From the NCBI RefSeq assembly GCF_016907275.1, contig NZ_JAFBBP010000001.1:5818001-5882000 (forward strand): 64,000 nt of DNA, read 5' to 3'. The notes beneath the pieces were generated by a model. It worked only from the letters and a program-made list of their open reading frames with translations, ran no database searches and was not told where the DNA came from. Shown here piece after piece: positions 51,628 through 60,270 of the stretch. How positions within the stretch are numbered: position 1 is the first letter of the stretch; the number at the start of each line of letters is the position of its first letter. The stretch is from Micromonospora luteifusca (GTDB lineage Bacteria > Actinomycetota > Actinomycetes > Mycobacteriales > Micromonosporaceae). The position numbers and the translations under genes were made by a program.

Positions 51628-52459
51628 CGCGTCGCCCGGCGTCGCGAGCAACGTGGACGCCGAGCAGTTCGGCGTGGACCCGGAGTTGCGGCCGCGCGAC
51701 CAGTCGTTCATCCGAGACGTCCTGATCATTGCCCGTCGCTCGATCCGACAGTTGCCCCGCGAACCCGAGGCCGTGTTTCCGGCGCTGCTGATTCCAGTCT
51801 TCTTCATGGCGGTGAACATCGGTTCCCTGGAAAAGCTGACCGAGTCGGCTCTCGCCATCGACTACAAAGCGTTCCAGTTGCCCGTCGGCATTGTTTTCGC
51901 GGTGACCGGCATCAGTCGCGGCGCTTCGTTGGTCGCTGACCTGAACTCCGGGTACTTCGACCGATTGCTCATGACACCGGTTTCGCGCCTGGCGCTGCTG
52001 ATCGGCACCATGGCCGCCGACTTCGTCCTCGTCGCCCTAATGACGCTACCCGTTCTCTGCCTCGGCTTCATCGTCGGCGTCGGGTTCCACAACGGTGTGC
52101 TCGGCTTCCTGGTCTTCGTCGGCATCTCCGCACTGTGGGGCATGGTGTTCCCCGGATTCACCTACGCCATCGCCTTCAAGACCGCGAGCCCGGCCGCGGT
52201 CGCCTCGGCCACCATCCTGTTCTTCCCCTTCGCCTTCCTCACCACCACCTTTCTTCCGAAGGATCAACTCAACGGCACCTTGGACGCAGTGGCCACGGTC
52301 AACCCCGTGACCTATATTTTGGAGGCCCTGCGCAGCCTGCTCACCGAGGACTGGAACATGTCCGCAATCGGTCCGGCCTTGCTGGCGATCGGCGTCGTCG
52401 GGATACTGAGCATCGGTCTGGCCCTCACCGCTCTCAAGGGCAGAGTCAGCCGCAACTGA
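51611..52459 (+). CDS. ABC-2 type exporter permease (DrrB-like)
   Basis: A 282-residue membrane protein with six helices and the ABC-2 family pattern (a cytoplasmic N-tail with FIRDVLIIARRSIRQLPREP, then FPALLIPVFFMAVNIGSL). The NPVTYILEALRSLLTEDWNM near the end is typical of DrrB. ATG 51611 follows AAGGAGG. Pairs with the ATPase to form a drug-type efflux pump. Confidence 0.92.
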   Translation: MSLSADASPGVASNVDAEQFGVDPELRPRDQSFIRDVLIIARRSIRQLPREPEAVFPALLIPVFFMAVNIGSLEKLTESALAIDYKAFQLPVGIVFAVTGISRGASLVADLNSGYFDRLLMTPVSRLALLIGTMAADFVLVALMTLPVLCLGFIVGVGFHNGVLGFLVFVGISALWGMVFPGFTYAIAFKTASPAAVASATILFFPFAFLTTTFLPKDQLNGTLDAVATVNPVTYILEALRSLLTEDWNMSAIGPALLAIGVVGILSIGLALTALKGRVSRN

Positions 52460-52511
52460 GCCCGGGGCGGGGGTTCAGGCAGGCAATGCACGCAGCACCA
52501 AAGGAGACGTC

Positions 52512-52919
52512 GTGAATTATATTCAGACATTCATCGCGGTGGCGGAGGACTGCAAAGTCGATCACGCGAAGGTGCCCGCATCCCGCGGGTCGTCCAAGAC
52601 GGTGGCCGAGATCCAGTACGAGATGCTGTCGGAGCACCCGTTCACGTACACCCAAGAGGACGTGCTGTTCGAGTCCTGGTTCGCCCGCCAAGGGTTGGAC
52701 GTCAGTGAGGAGGAGAAGGCTGACCTGCGCGCGCAGTTCTTCTCCAAAGAGCAGCCCTGTCTGCGAACCTCACCGCTGACACGAACGCACGGGTGGGGGA
52801 TGGTGTTCGACGAGGATGGGCGCGTCGCCCTCTGTGCGATGGACTCGCCTGAGTACACCGACTATCTCAAGGCCGACGACCGCAAGGTGATCAGAGCCCT
52901 CCGTACCAAGCGCGCTTGA
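52512..52919 (+). CDS. DUF6157-family protein
   Basis: A 135-residue soluble protein: NYIQTFIAVAEDCKVDHAKV, SKTVAEIQYEMLSEHPFTYT, ARTHGWGMVFDEDG-like end region (HGWGMVFDEDGRVALCAMDS). These are hallmarks of DUF6157, whose function is unknown. GTG 52512 follows AAGGAG. Lies in the same direction as the exporter, 52 bases away, and 61 bases before the VOC gene. Confidence 0.82.
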   Translation: MNYIQTFIAVAEDCKVDHAKVPASRGSSKTVAEIQYEMLSEHPFTYTQEDVLFESWFARQGLDVSEEEKADLRAQFFSKEQPCLRTSPLTRTHGWGMVFDEDGRVALCAMDSPEYTDYLKADDRKVIRALRTKRA

Positions 52920-52980
52920 TCTCCGAGCGCATCCTGCTCTCGGCTCCCTTCAACAACCGACCTCAGGAGGTCACCGCTTC

Positions 52981-53346
52981 ATGATCGCCACGTACACCGG
53001 CACCACGCTGGACTGCGCCGACCACACTGCTCTGGCGGGCTTTTACGGTCAGGTTCTGGGCTGGGACATTGTTCACAGTGATGAGGGCTCGACCTACCTG
53101 GCGAGCAGCACAGGCGCAAGGCTGGGCTTCCAGAAGGTGGAGAACTTCGTCGCGCCCGCGTGGCCGGACGGCAAGGTTCCCCAGCAGAGCCACCTCGATC
53201 TGGAGGTAACCGACCTCGACGAGGCGGAGAAGAAGTTGGTCGAGCTGGGCGCCACCAAGGCCGAGCACCAGCCAGGTGGCGACTACTGGCGGGTGTTCCT
53301 CGACCCGGCGGGTCACCCGTTCTGCATCGCCCTGCCGATGGGCTGA
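52981..53346 (+). CDS. VOC/glyoxalase-fold protein
   Basis: A 121-residue protein of the vicinal oxygen chelate fold with two beta-alpha-beta-beta-beta modules (TTLDCADHTALAGFYGQVLG; SHLDLEVTDLDEAEKKLVEL; WRVFLDPAGHPFCIALPMG). Relatives include bleomycin/fosfomycin resistance proteins and glyoxalase-like enzymes. ATG 52981 has CAGGAGG about ten bases before. Context with an exporter and monooxygenase suggests drug binding or detoxification. Confidence 0.85.
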   Translation: MIATYTGTTLDCADHTALAGFYGQVLGWDIVHSDEGSTYLASSTGARLGFQKVENFVAPAWPDGKVPQQSHLDLEVTDLDEAEKKLVELGATKAEHQPGGDYWRVFLDPAGHPFCIALPMG

Positions 53347-53368
53347 CACGCCCCAACGTCAGCCTTCG

Positions 53369-53404
53369 CGACGACCCCCCGACCTTGTGGTCGGGGGGTC
53401 GTCG
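53369..53404. terminator. Terminator with 16-bp stem
   Basis: CGACGACCCCCCGACC and its exact complement surround a TTGT loop, 22 bases after the VOC stop; ends the monooxygenase-exporter operon. Confidence 0.9.
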
Positions 53405-53509
53405 CATGTGCTCACGCTCTTGAACCGTGAATAGATGAGCGGCGTCAGCACCATGACGGGGCCTCGTCCAGACCGCCTCTCGACGGCAGGGCCGAGTTCG
53501 AGGCCTCGT

Positions 53510-53694
53510 AGGGAGGCCGACGCGCCGGGCTGGCCCTCTACCAGCAGCGGCACGCTGTCGCGTGCGGCATCAACCAGCTCAAACAGCACCGCGCCATGGC
53601 CACCTGGCACGACAAACTCGCCGTCCGCTACGAAACTACCCTCACCAACGCCGCCATCAACCAATGGCTGCGCGCCTTACGAAACACGGCCTAG
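53510..53694 (+). pseudogene. IS5-family transposase C-terminal scrap
   Basis: The plus strand reads [40 protein letters not shown] and [13 protein letters not shown] before TAG 53692-53694, the end of an IS5/IS427-type transposase. The rest, and the terminal repeats, are absent. Confidence 0.75.
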
Positions 53695-54161
53695 CTGACG
53701 GGCCCGATATGAACTGTCGAGCCTGACCGGCCCTACCTCCGGTTCGTGCGGCTGCCTCTCGCCCGCCAGGGCGGATGTTGGCTCACGGCCACTACGGCAG
53801 TCCGCCGCGTCGCGCGCTGACGCCTCATGAAACGCGGGAACCCGCGGTCGGACGCATGCTCGATGAAGGACTCGGCCACCCAAGTCCCGCAGATGTCGGC
53901 CGGCGTCGCTTCCCGAGCGGTTCCCGCGCCTCGGCGCGCTCACTGGATCCTGAGCCCACACGCCGGGAACCATGCGGATTCACCCGATCTTTCACGATGC
54001 CGGTCGTGTTCGCATCCTATGGCTGGATGTTCCATGCCCACTGCCCGCATCCTCGCCCGGAAAGTCTCCGTTTGATACGTGCGGTCTCGTGTTGCCTGCG
54101 GCCGCGCGGCTGGCTCGTGCCCGACCGCGCCCGACTCACCTACAGATACTCAAGGAAAGCC
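53695..54161. other. Intergenic region
   Basis: No gene is supported in this stretch. Frames open upstream of 54162 do not resemble proteins. The promoter of the SRPBCC gene is expected near its right end. Confidence 0.4.
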
Positions 54162-54617
54162 ATGGCTCACCGAACGTTCGTCGATCACATCGAGGTTCTA
54201 ACCACGCCCAGCACCATCTTCCACGTCTACTCTCAGGTGGAAAAATGGCGGGAGTGGGATCACAGCATCCAATACTCGCACGTCGGCACATTTAAGTCCG
54301 GTGGTCGCGGCGTCCTCAAATCGAAAAATGGCCCGAAATCCAAAATGGAGCTGCTTGAGGTCACCGACGGCGCGTCCTTCACGACGAAGTTCGGACTGCC
54401 GATGTGTGAGATGCGGCTGAAGTACGAGCTCCAGCCCGTCGGCGAGCGCAGGACCGAGGTCACCCACAGCGTCACGTTCGACGGCAAGCTAGCTGCTGTA
54501 TTCGCGCTGCTGTTCGGCCGTGAAGTCCGCAAAGGGCTGCCGGCAGGGCTGCGTCGGCTGAAGTCGATCTCGGAGGGCGAATTCGACAGACAGTCGTCCC
54601 GCGGTGCGTCAACATGA
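54162..54617 (+). CDS. SRPBCC (START-like) family protein
   Basis: A 151-residue polyketide-cyclase/dehydrase-like lipid-pocket protein: FVDHIEVLTTPSTIFHVYSQ, VEKWREWDHSIQYSHVGTFK, then alternating strands and the long C-terminal helix (VRKGLPAGLRRLKSISEGEF). ATG 54162 with AAGGAAA is chosen; an extension upstream is spurious. SRPBCC proteins bind hydrophobic ligands or catalyse cyclisation. No pathway partner is adjacent. Confidence 0.82.
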   Translation: MAHRTFVDHIEVLTTPSTIFHVYSQVEKWREWDHSIQYSHVGTFKSGGRGVLKSKNGPKSKMELLEVTDGASFTTKFGLPMCEMRLKYELQPVGERRTEVTHSVTFDGKLAAVFALLFGREVRKGLPAGLRRLKSISEGEFDRQSSRGAST

Positions 54618-55019
54618 CGGGGGAGCGGTGCGGAAGCCCGTTCGTTGACGGAACCGCGCATGTCTTGATCACGGTCCCGGATAGCCGGCGGTAGCGCCAA
54701 CCATTCCCTTTGACATGCCGACCGGGCTCGATGATCGAGGCCCCGAGCGCCGCGTGACCATCAGGAATGTGTCGTCGAGCGACGCAAGCGGCCCTGGGGC
54801 ATGCCGCCAGCAGCCCGCGGGACCGGGCTGCACCTGTCGACTCCCTGCCTGTCGCCTACCGCCGGAACGGCCCTCTCGCCCCTCCTCGTCCGCCGCTCAC
54901 GAGCCGCCGAAAAGCCAGGCGCATCGGCATAACGGTCTCGGCTACCGATGCCAGCGGTGGGTCCTCGTCGTGGCCTCCGATGGATACCGTGAAGCCTCGT
55001 CGCGTTGCCGGGGGTGTTC
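54618..55019. other. Intergenic region before copC
   Basis: No gene supported; long open frames are GC artefacts. The promoter for the copper island would lie here. No clear CsoR- or CopY-like dyad was spotted. Confidence 0.4.
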
Positions 55020-55610
55020 ATGAAGCGTCAGCTCGGGGTCCTCGCTTCGATGCGCGCTGCAGGTCTAGGCGTGATCGTCGCGGCCCTAGTGGTCCTTCAG
55101 GCCGCGAGCCCAGCGCAGGCGCACAACGAGCTGAAGGAGAGCAGCCCCGCGAAGGGCTCCCGTCTGATATCCGCGCCCCCGCAGGTCGAGTTGGTCTTCG
55201 CCGAACGGCTCGATGCTCGATATACGTCGGTGCGGGTAACCGACGCCAAGGCGAAGGCGGTGGTCAGCGGGGCACCGGTCATCACCGGAACGCGTGCCAA
55301 GCAGGCCCTCCGGGCCGGGTTGGGTGCGGGCACGTACACGGTGGCCTATCGGGTGGTGTCCGTCGACGGGCATCCGGTGGCAGGTTCCTTCACGTTCGCC
55401 GTCATCGGCTCGTCTCCTGCCAAATCCGAATCCGTGACGCCCGGCCCTACTGCCAGCGCCACCGACGCCACGACGGCACCGACCGCTACCCATCAGCCCA
55501 AGCCTGCGGGCGCTCTGGACGGTGCCGGTGGGGTCGGGCTGGCGCTGTTGGCACTGATCGCCGCTGGCGGCGGGCTTCTCTGGCGAGCGAAGCGGACGCG
55601 CAGGAAGTAG
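55020..55610 (+). CDS. copC: CopC-domain copper-binding protein, membrane-anchored
   Basis: A 196-residue exported protein: signal peptide (1-34) cleaved after AQA so the mature protein begins with His35 (HNELKESSPAKG), the N-terminal Cu(II) ligand of CopC. The fold motifs PPQVELVFAERLDARYTSVR and YRVVSVDGHPVAGSFTFAVI (second His ligand) are present. A Thr/Ala/Pro linker and a C-terminal helix (GVGLALLALIAAGGGLLW) with basic stop-transfer anchor it. It hands copper to CopD or buffers it outside. First gene of an island that includes CopD/CopC genes at 60.3-61.8 kb. Confidence 0.92.
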   Translation: MKRQLGVLASMRAAGLGVIVAALVVLQAASPAQAHNELKESSPAKGSRLISAPPQVELVFAERLDARYTSVRVTDAKAKAVVSGAPVITGTRAKQALRAGLGAGTYTVAYRVVSVDGHPVAGSFTFAVIGSSPAKSESVTPGPTASATDATTAPTATHQPKPAGALDGAGGVGLALLALIAAGGGLLWRAKRTRRK

Positions 55611-55805
55611 CTCGTCCGGTTTCCACCGGAAACTTCGACATCAGCGGGCGGGTGTTCAGGCAATGCCAGCCGGCACACCTGCGGCGAGCCGCACGGGGCA
55701 AACGCGATCATGGCCTGCTCAACGTTGAGCACGGTGTTGAGCCGGACCCGCATACCGTCGACGACGGGCAGACGGCCCGTACCGCGCCGGCAGACGGGAG
55801 CTGGA

Positions 55806-57332
55806 ATGGACTCGCCACGCTCGACGTTGGTGCATCACCTGCTCGACGAGCGAGCCTCGCTCACCCCCGATGCCATCGCCGTCGTGCACGGTCCGGAGAG
55901 CTGGACGTATGCGCACGTGAGGCAGGCCAGCACCGTCTACGCGCACTGGTTGAAGTCGCGCGGAGTCACGCGCGGCGACCGGGTCGTCATCGCAGCATCA
56001 CGGGCCTCGAATACGGTGGCGCTCATCTACGCGATCTCGCGACTCGGCGCGCTGTACGTCATCGTCGACGAGAAGCTCGGATCGTTCGTCCTGCGCCAGA
56101 TAGCCGACGACTGCGAACCCCGACTCGTCGTCGTCAACGGAACACCCCCACCCGGCGTACGGGATGCGTTCGGCGAATGCGTCGAGATACCGGAGTGGCG
56201 GACGCTGACGGACAGTGGGCCGCTTCCCGCTGGACCATGCCTGTCCGTCGATCCGGTAAGCCTCATCTACACCTCCGGCAGCACCGCTGCGCCGAAGGCG
56301 GTTGTCTGCGCCCATCGCGAGGTCATCTTCTCGGTGCGGGCCATCCAGGGCCGCCTCGGATACCGCAACGACGACACAGTCTTCTGCTGCCTGCCTCTGT
56401 CCTTCGACTACGGCCTGTACCAGGCTTATCTCGCATGCGTCTCGGGGTCTGCGCTGGTGCTCGGCGACGCGGGCGCCGCAGGTCCGCCACTGTTGACAGC
56501 GCTGCTGCACCACCGGGCGACGATCCTGCCTGCCCTTCCCACCCTGGCCACCATTCTGGTCATGCTGCTGGGTCGCTCGGGCAAGTCCGCTCCGAACCTG
56601 CGGATGGTGACCAACACCGGAGCGGCACTGTCGCCGGCTCTGACTCAACAGCTGCGCACCCTTTTACCGCAGGCGACGGTAGTGCCGATGTTCGGCCTCA
56701 CCGAGTGCAAGCGGGTCACGATCGCACCGGTCGACGACGCCGAGGTGCCGGTGGGGTCCGCCGGAACCGCCCTGCCCGACACAGAGATCTTCGTCGTCGA
56801 CGAGAATGACCACAGGCTACCGCCAGGGGAAGTCGGGCAGCTCGTGGTTCGCGGGCCCAATGTCATGTCGGGATACTGGCGGGCGCCGGCTGAGACAGCG
56901 CGCCGGTTCCGCGTCGACGAGTTCGGTGTGCGATCGCTGTACACCGGCGACCAGTGCCGCATCGACGCCAAGGGCCATCTCTACTTCGTCGGCCGCCAGG
57001 ACGAGGTGTACAAGCAGCAGGGCATTCGAATAAGCGCCGCGCAGGTGGAGGCGGCCGCTCTGGACATCACGGGAATCAACGGCGCTGCCCTGCTGCCACC
57101 CCACGGCGACCGAGGCGCCCTGCTCGTGGTCACCGGCAAGCTCAACGCAGAGACGGTCCTGACCGAACTGCGAGAGCGACTGGGGCGTGCCCGCCTGCCC
57201 CAGGATTGCCGGGTGCTTGACACGCTGCCCGTACGTGCCAACGGGAAGATCGACAAGAGGGCCCTGCTCGAGACGTTCGACGCTCTCATCCCTGTTGGCG
57301 CCACGACCCATAACGGCCAACGCCATGACTGA
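55806..57332 (+). CDS. AMP-forming acyl/aminoacyl-ACP ligase
   Basis: A 508-residue ANL-superfamily adenylation enzyme. Core motifs: A3 LIYTSGSTAAPKAVVCAHRE, A5 VPMFGLTECKRVT, A7 LYTGDQCRIDAKGHLYFVGR, A8 RQDEVYKQQGIRISAAQVE and catalytic Lys in A10 (RANGKIDKRALL). It lacks a carrier or condensation domain. The close coupling (8-base overlap) to a PLP decarboxylase and a free carrier protein matches trios where an amino acid is loaded on an ACP and decarboxylated there (BtrJ/K/I, VinN/O/L) and the exosortase-associated ligase/decarboxylase pairs. ATG 55806 has GGGAG. Confidence 0.88.
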   Translation: MDSPRSTLVHHLLDERASLTPDAIAVVHGPESWTYAHVRQASTVYAHWLKSRGVTRGDRVVIAASRASNTVALIYAISRLGALYVIVDEKLGSFVLRQIADDCEPRLVVVNGTPPPGVRDAFGECVEIPEWRTLTDSGPLPAGPCLSVDPVSLIYTSGSTAAPKAVVCAHREVIFSVRAIQGRLGYRNDDTVFCCLPLSFDYGLYQAYLACVSGSALVLGDAGAAGPPLLTALLHHRATILPALPTLATILVMLLGRSGKSAPNLRMVTNTGAALSPALTQQLRTLLPQATVVPMFGLTECKRVTIAPVDDAEVPVGSAGTALPDTEIFVVDENDHRLPPGEVGQLVVRGPNVMSGYWRAPAETARRFRVDEFGVRSLYTGDQCRIDAKGHLYFVGRQDEVYKQQGIRISAAQVEAAALDITGINGAALLPPHGDRGALLVVTGKLNAETVLTELRERLGRARLPQDCRVLDTLPVRANGKIDKRALLETFDALIPVGATTHNGQRHD

Positions 57333-58533
57333 CGCCACGCTGGCCGCTCGCTTCGGCACACCCCTGTACGTGTACGACCAGGCGGAGATCCGGGCAGCCC
57401 ACGCCGCCTTGACCGCGGCGCTACCGACGCCAAGCCGCCTCTACTACTCGCTGAAAGCCAATCCTCACCCGCACGTCGCCGCCACGCTCGCGGCACTCGG
57501 CTGCCATGCGGAGGTCAGCTCCAGCGGGGAGCTCACCGCCGCACTGGAAGCCCACTTCGAGCCGGAACGAATCATGGTCACCGGGCCCGGCAAGGCAGAC
57601 GGCACCCTCGACATCGCCATGCGCCACGGCGTCCACCGCTTCTCCGCCGAGTCACCGACCGATCTGCAACGGATCGGCCTCGCGGCCACGCGGGCAGGAG
57701 TGGTGGCGCAGTGTCTTCTACGCGTCAACGCCGACCGCGTGGTCACCGGGATGGGTCTGTCGATGACGGGTCGCGCCTCGCAGTTCGGCGTCGACGCGTC
57801 GTGGGTCGCGGCGAAACCTGCGGAGTTTCGGGCACCGGGAACCCAGGTGACCGGACTTCACCTCTACATGGGAACGAACATCCCCCACACCGACCGCCTG
57901 ATCGAACAATTCCGTACGAGCGTCACCCTGGCCGCGGACCTCAAAGGCGCGCTGGACGTGTCGGAGATCGACCTGGGCGGCGGTTTCGCCGCTCCCTACG
58001 CGCACCGGGGCGCCCGGCCGGACTATCCCGATCTCGCCGATCGGCTGACTGACCTTCTCGACGATCACCTGTCAGGCTGGCGGTCGTCGGCACCACTGGT
58101 GTCGTTCGAAGCCGGCCGCTTTCTGGTCGCCACGAGCGGCACCCTTTTCTGTACCGTCCTCGACGTCAAGCCTTCCAAGGGCCGAACGTTCGTCGTGTTG
58201 GACTCCGGCGTTCACCACCTCGGTGGGATGTCCGGGCTACGCCGCCTGCCCCGGGTGATACCCGACCTCCTGACCACTGACATCCGTGGCGTCGAGCGCG
58301 ACTGCGTACTCGTCGGGCCGCTGTGCACGCCGTTGGATACCTGGAGCGACGGTGTCGCACTCCCAGCGGTGCGCCGAGGCGACCTCGTCGCGGTACCCAA
58401 CGTCGGCGCCTACGGACTGACAGCCAGCCTGGTTGCCTTTCTCGGTCATCCGGCCGCCACGGAGGTTGTGGTCGATGGCGACCGGCTGATCTCGGCGAGC
58501 CGGCTCACCCTGCAGCGCATCGCGGTCGCGTAG
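57325..58533 (+). CDS. Type III PLP decarboxylase (LysA/ornithine decarboxylase-like)
   Basis: A 402-residue fold-III enzyme. The PLP lysine is in LYYSLKANPHPHVAATLAAL, the phosphate-binding glycine loop is EIDLGGGFAAPYAHRG, and HLYMGTNI follows the barrel strand. The active-site Cys and Asp of the dimer partner are in VGPLCTPLDTW. The end region NVGAYGLTASLVAFLGHP is typical. Homologues BtrK and VinO decarboxylate an amino-acyl group bound to an ACP. Start ATG 57325 lies inside the ligase gene's end. Free diaminopimelate is less likely since the usual lysA context is absent. Confidence 0.9.
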   Translation: MTDATLAARFGTPLYVYDQAEIRAAHAALTAALPTPSRLYYSLKANPHPHVAATLAALGCHAEVSSSGELTAALEAHFEPERIMVTGPGKADGTLDIAMRHGVHRFSAESPTDLQRIGLAATRAGVVAQCLLRVNADRVVTGMGLSMTGRASQFGVDASWVAAKPAEFRAPGTQVTGLHLYMGTNIPHTDRLIEQFRTSVTLAADLKGALDVSEIDLGGGFAAPYAHRGARPDYPDLADRLTDLLDDHLSGWRSSAPLVSFEAGRFLVATSGTLFCTVLDVKPSKGRTFVVLDSGVHHLGGMSGLRRLPRVIPDLLTTDIRGVERDCVLVGPLCTPLDTWSDGVALPAVRRGDLVAVPNVGAYGLTASLVAFLGHPAATEVVVDGDRLISASRLTLQRIAVA

Positions 58534-58570
58534 ACCGGTAGACCGATGCATTCACGGAGAGGGTAGGACA

Positions 58571-58825
58571 CTGAACGAGAGCTTCGTCGCCGTCCTCCGG
58601 CGGCACTTGACACTTGTGGGCTCCGGCCAGGAACTGACCCCTGACACCGTCCTCGCGGACATGGGTCTGGACTCCCTGGGGGCTGTCGCGCTGATCTTCG
58701 ACCTGGAGGATGAGCTGGGGGTCACCTTGCCGGACAGTGCCTTCAGTGCCGGCACCTTCGACACGGTGGCGACACTGTGGGCGGCCGTGGACGGCGAGTC
58801 AAACCGGCAGCCCAGCGCTTCCTGA
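58571..58825 (+). CDS. Stand-alone acyl carrier protein
   Basis: An 84-residue ACP. The phosphopantetheine attachment site is Ser35 in LADMGLDSLGAVALIFDLED, and helices II-III follow (LPDSAFSAGTFDTVATLWAA). No ATG, GTG or TTG gives a full-length ACP: the frame opens at CTG 58571 with GAGAGGGTAGG before it, giving NESFVAVLRRHLTLVG as helix I. TTG 58607 would remove helix I. A CTG start is therefore proposed. It is 37 bases after the decarboxylase and completes the ligase-decarboxylase-ACP trio. Confidence 0.8.
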   Translation: MNESFVAVLRRHLTLVGSGQELTPDTVLADMGLDSLGAVALIFDLEDELGVTLPDSAFSAGTFDTVATLWAAVDGESNRQPSAS

Positions 58826-58986
58826 CCGATCCGTACGGCGCTACAGACGTTGCGTCCATGCCAGAACACCCCTCCGCAGGGGAGGTCGGATGCGTAGGCC
58901 TGCAACCGCACCATGGTCCACCAGTCCCTGGCCGCGATCAGCGTGGGCAACCGGGCGACGGGCTCGCCTAGACTCGCCGGGCGATC

Positions 58987-59415
58987 GTGCGGAGGGCCAG
59001 CGTGGCAGACGTGGCGGTGCTCGCGGAATTGCGCGGCATCGACGAGGAAAGGCTCAAGCCGTGCGCCGACTGGGTGGCCGCCCACGCGGACACACACCTG
59101 CCGATCGTCGCCGAGATGGACGGGCACGTGGTCGGCGCCGCCTGGCTCCTCGGCGTACAACGGGTGCCCAGTAACGAGTCGCTGGACCGGTGGTACGGCG
59201 ACATCCAGTCAGCCCAGGTCCGCTCGGAGTATCGCAACCGCGGTATCGTCGGTGCGCTGATGGCCGCGATTCTGATCGAGGCCCGTACGCGGGGGCTGCT
59301 GCACGTAACCGTTCACTCCGGCCGCCGCGCGGTCGACTTCTACCTGTGCAACGGCTTCAGCCACCACCGCCAGATTCTGCTCTTGGAGGCGGCTGCTTCT
59401 CCGCGGCCAGCGTGA
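58987..59415 (+). CDS. GNAT-family acetyltransferase
   Basis: A 142-residue GNAT protein: VRRASVADVAVLAELR start, VVGAAWLLGVQ strand, acetyl-CoA loop VRSEYRNRGIVGALMAAILI (R-x-x-G-I/A), and HVTVHSGRRAVDFYLCNGFS ending. It follows the ACP gene by 160 bases in the same direction and might modify the ACP-bound or released amine. Its last 59 bases overlap the convergent hydrolase gene. GTG 58987 is chosen for the normal N-terminus. Confidence 0.82.
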   Translation: MRRASVADVAVLAELRGIDEERLKPCADWVAAHADTHLPIVAEMDGHVVGAAWLLGVQRVPSNESLDRWYGDIQSAQVRSEYRNRGIVGALMAAILIEARTRGLLHVTVHSGRRAVDFYLCNGFSHHRQILLLEAAASPRPA

Positions 59416-60235
59416 ATCCCTCGACGAGGCCAGCGACCCGCTCAGCTTGGTCCACGAGCGCGAAGTGGCCCACGGCGGGCAGAACGACGTGCGCCGCGCC
59501 TGGAAAGGTCCCCGCCGCCGCCCGGGTGGCCTCCGCCGAGACGATCTCATCGCGCTCACCCGAGACGAACAGGACCGGCACCTCCGCCGTCGCCTCCGAC
59601 GTGAAGTCCTCGGCCCAGAACTCCAGATGCTGCTGAGCGTAGGCGACTAGGGCGTCCGCGGAACCGAACGCCCGTCGTACCGCGTTGTCCTGCACAATCG
59701 CGTTGGCGCCAGAGGCGGTGACCGTCCCAGGCTGAAACACCTCCCGCAGTCGGTTGGCGTTCTCCGGCCGGCGGTTCACCGCCCGACACAACACTTCCAG
59801 GTTCTGCTCGTAGGCGGTGTCGCGCTCGGGCGCTCGACCAGTGTGCTTGAACGAAGCGTTGAGGAACACCATCGAACGCACCATCCCCGGATACCGCTGG
59901 CTGAAACGCAATGCGGTCCTGGGCCCGGTACACCAGGCGACCAGATGGCAGGACGTGACGTCCTCGGCCTGCAGGACCCGCGCGAGATCGTCCACGTGAC
60001 CTGCGAAGGGACGACGAGCGGCCGGTGGCACAAGACCTCGCAGCTCCCAGGTGATCACCCTGCGGGGCAGCAGCGTGGCGACGAACCGTTGCCACGGCAG
60101 CAGGTCCTGACCCAGCGCGTTCACCAGCACCAGCGGACAGCCCTGCTCGCCGCCGCGGTAGTAGGTGAGGCCATCCGAGCCGGTCCCGATCCGCATCGTG
60201 TCCAATCCCTGTGCCTGGCCGACAGCCAGCGGCAT
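59357..60235 (-). CDS. Alpha/beta hydrolase with cysteine in the nucleophile elbow
   Basis: A 292-residue alpha/beta hydrolase. The oxyanion strand is CPLVLVNALGQDLLPWQRFV, the elbow HLVAWCTGPRTAL places Cys102 where Ser normally sits (A-W-C-T-G), the acid is in VLFVSGERDEIVS and the base in LPAVGHFALVD. Cys nucleophiles occur in dienelactone hydrolase and some thioesterases, so release from the nearby ACP is possible. ATG 60235 with GAGGAGA is the start. It converges on and overlaps the GNAT gene and precedes copD on its own strand. Confidence 0.82.
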   Translation of the reverse strand: MPLAVGQAQGLDTMRIGTGSDGLTYYRGGEQGCPLVLVNALGQDLLPWQRFVATLLPRRVITWELRGLVPPAARRPFAGHVDDLARVLQAEDVTSCHLVAWCTGPRTALRFSQRYPGMVRSMVFLNASFKHTGRAPERDTAYEQNLEVLCRAVNRRPENANRLREVFQPGTVTASGANAIVQDNAVRRAFGSADALVAYAQQHLEFWAEDFTSEATAEVPVLFVSGERDEIVSAEATRAAAGTFPGAAHVVLPAVGHFALVDQAERVAGLVEGFTLAAEKQPPPRAESGGGG

Positions 60236-60270
60236 GCTTTTCTCCTCGCTATCCAACGGCTTTCGGGGCA

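Noticed and set aside
54767..56809. 680-codon frame running across copC and the ligase gene
   Set aside because: Arg-rich and out of frame with two well-defined families; an artefact.
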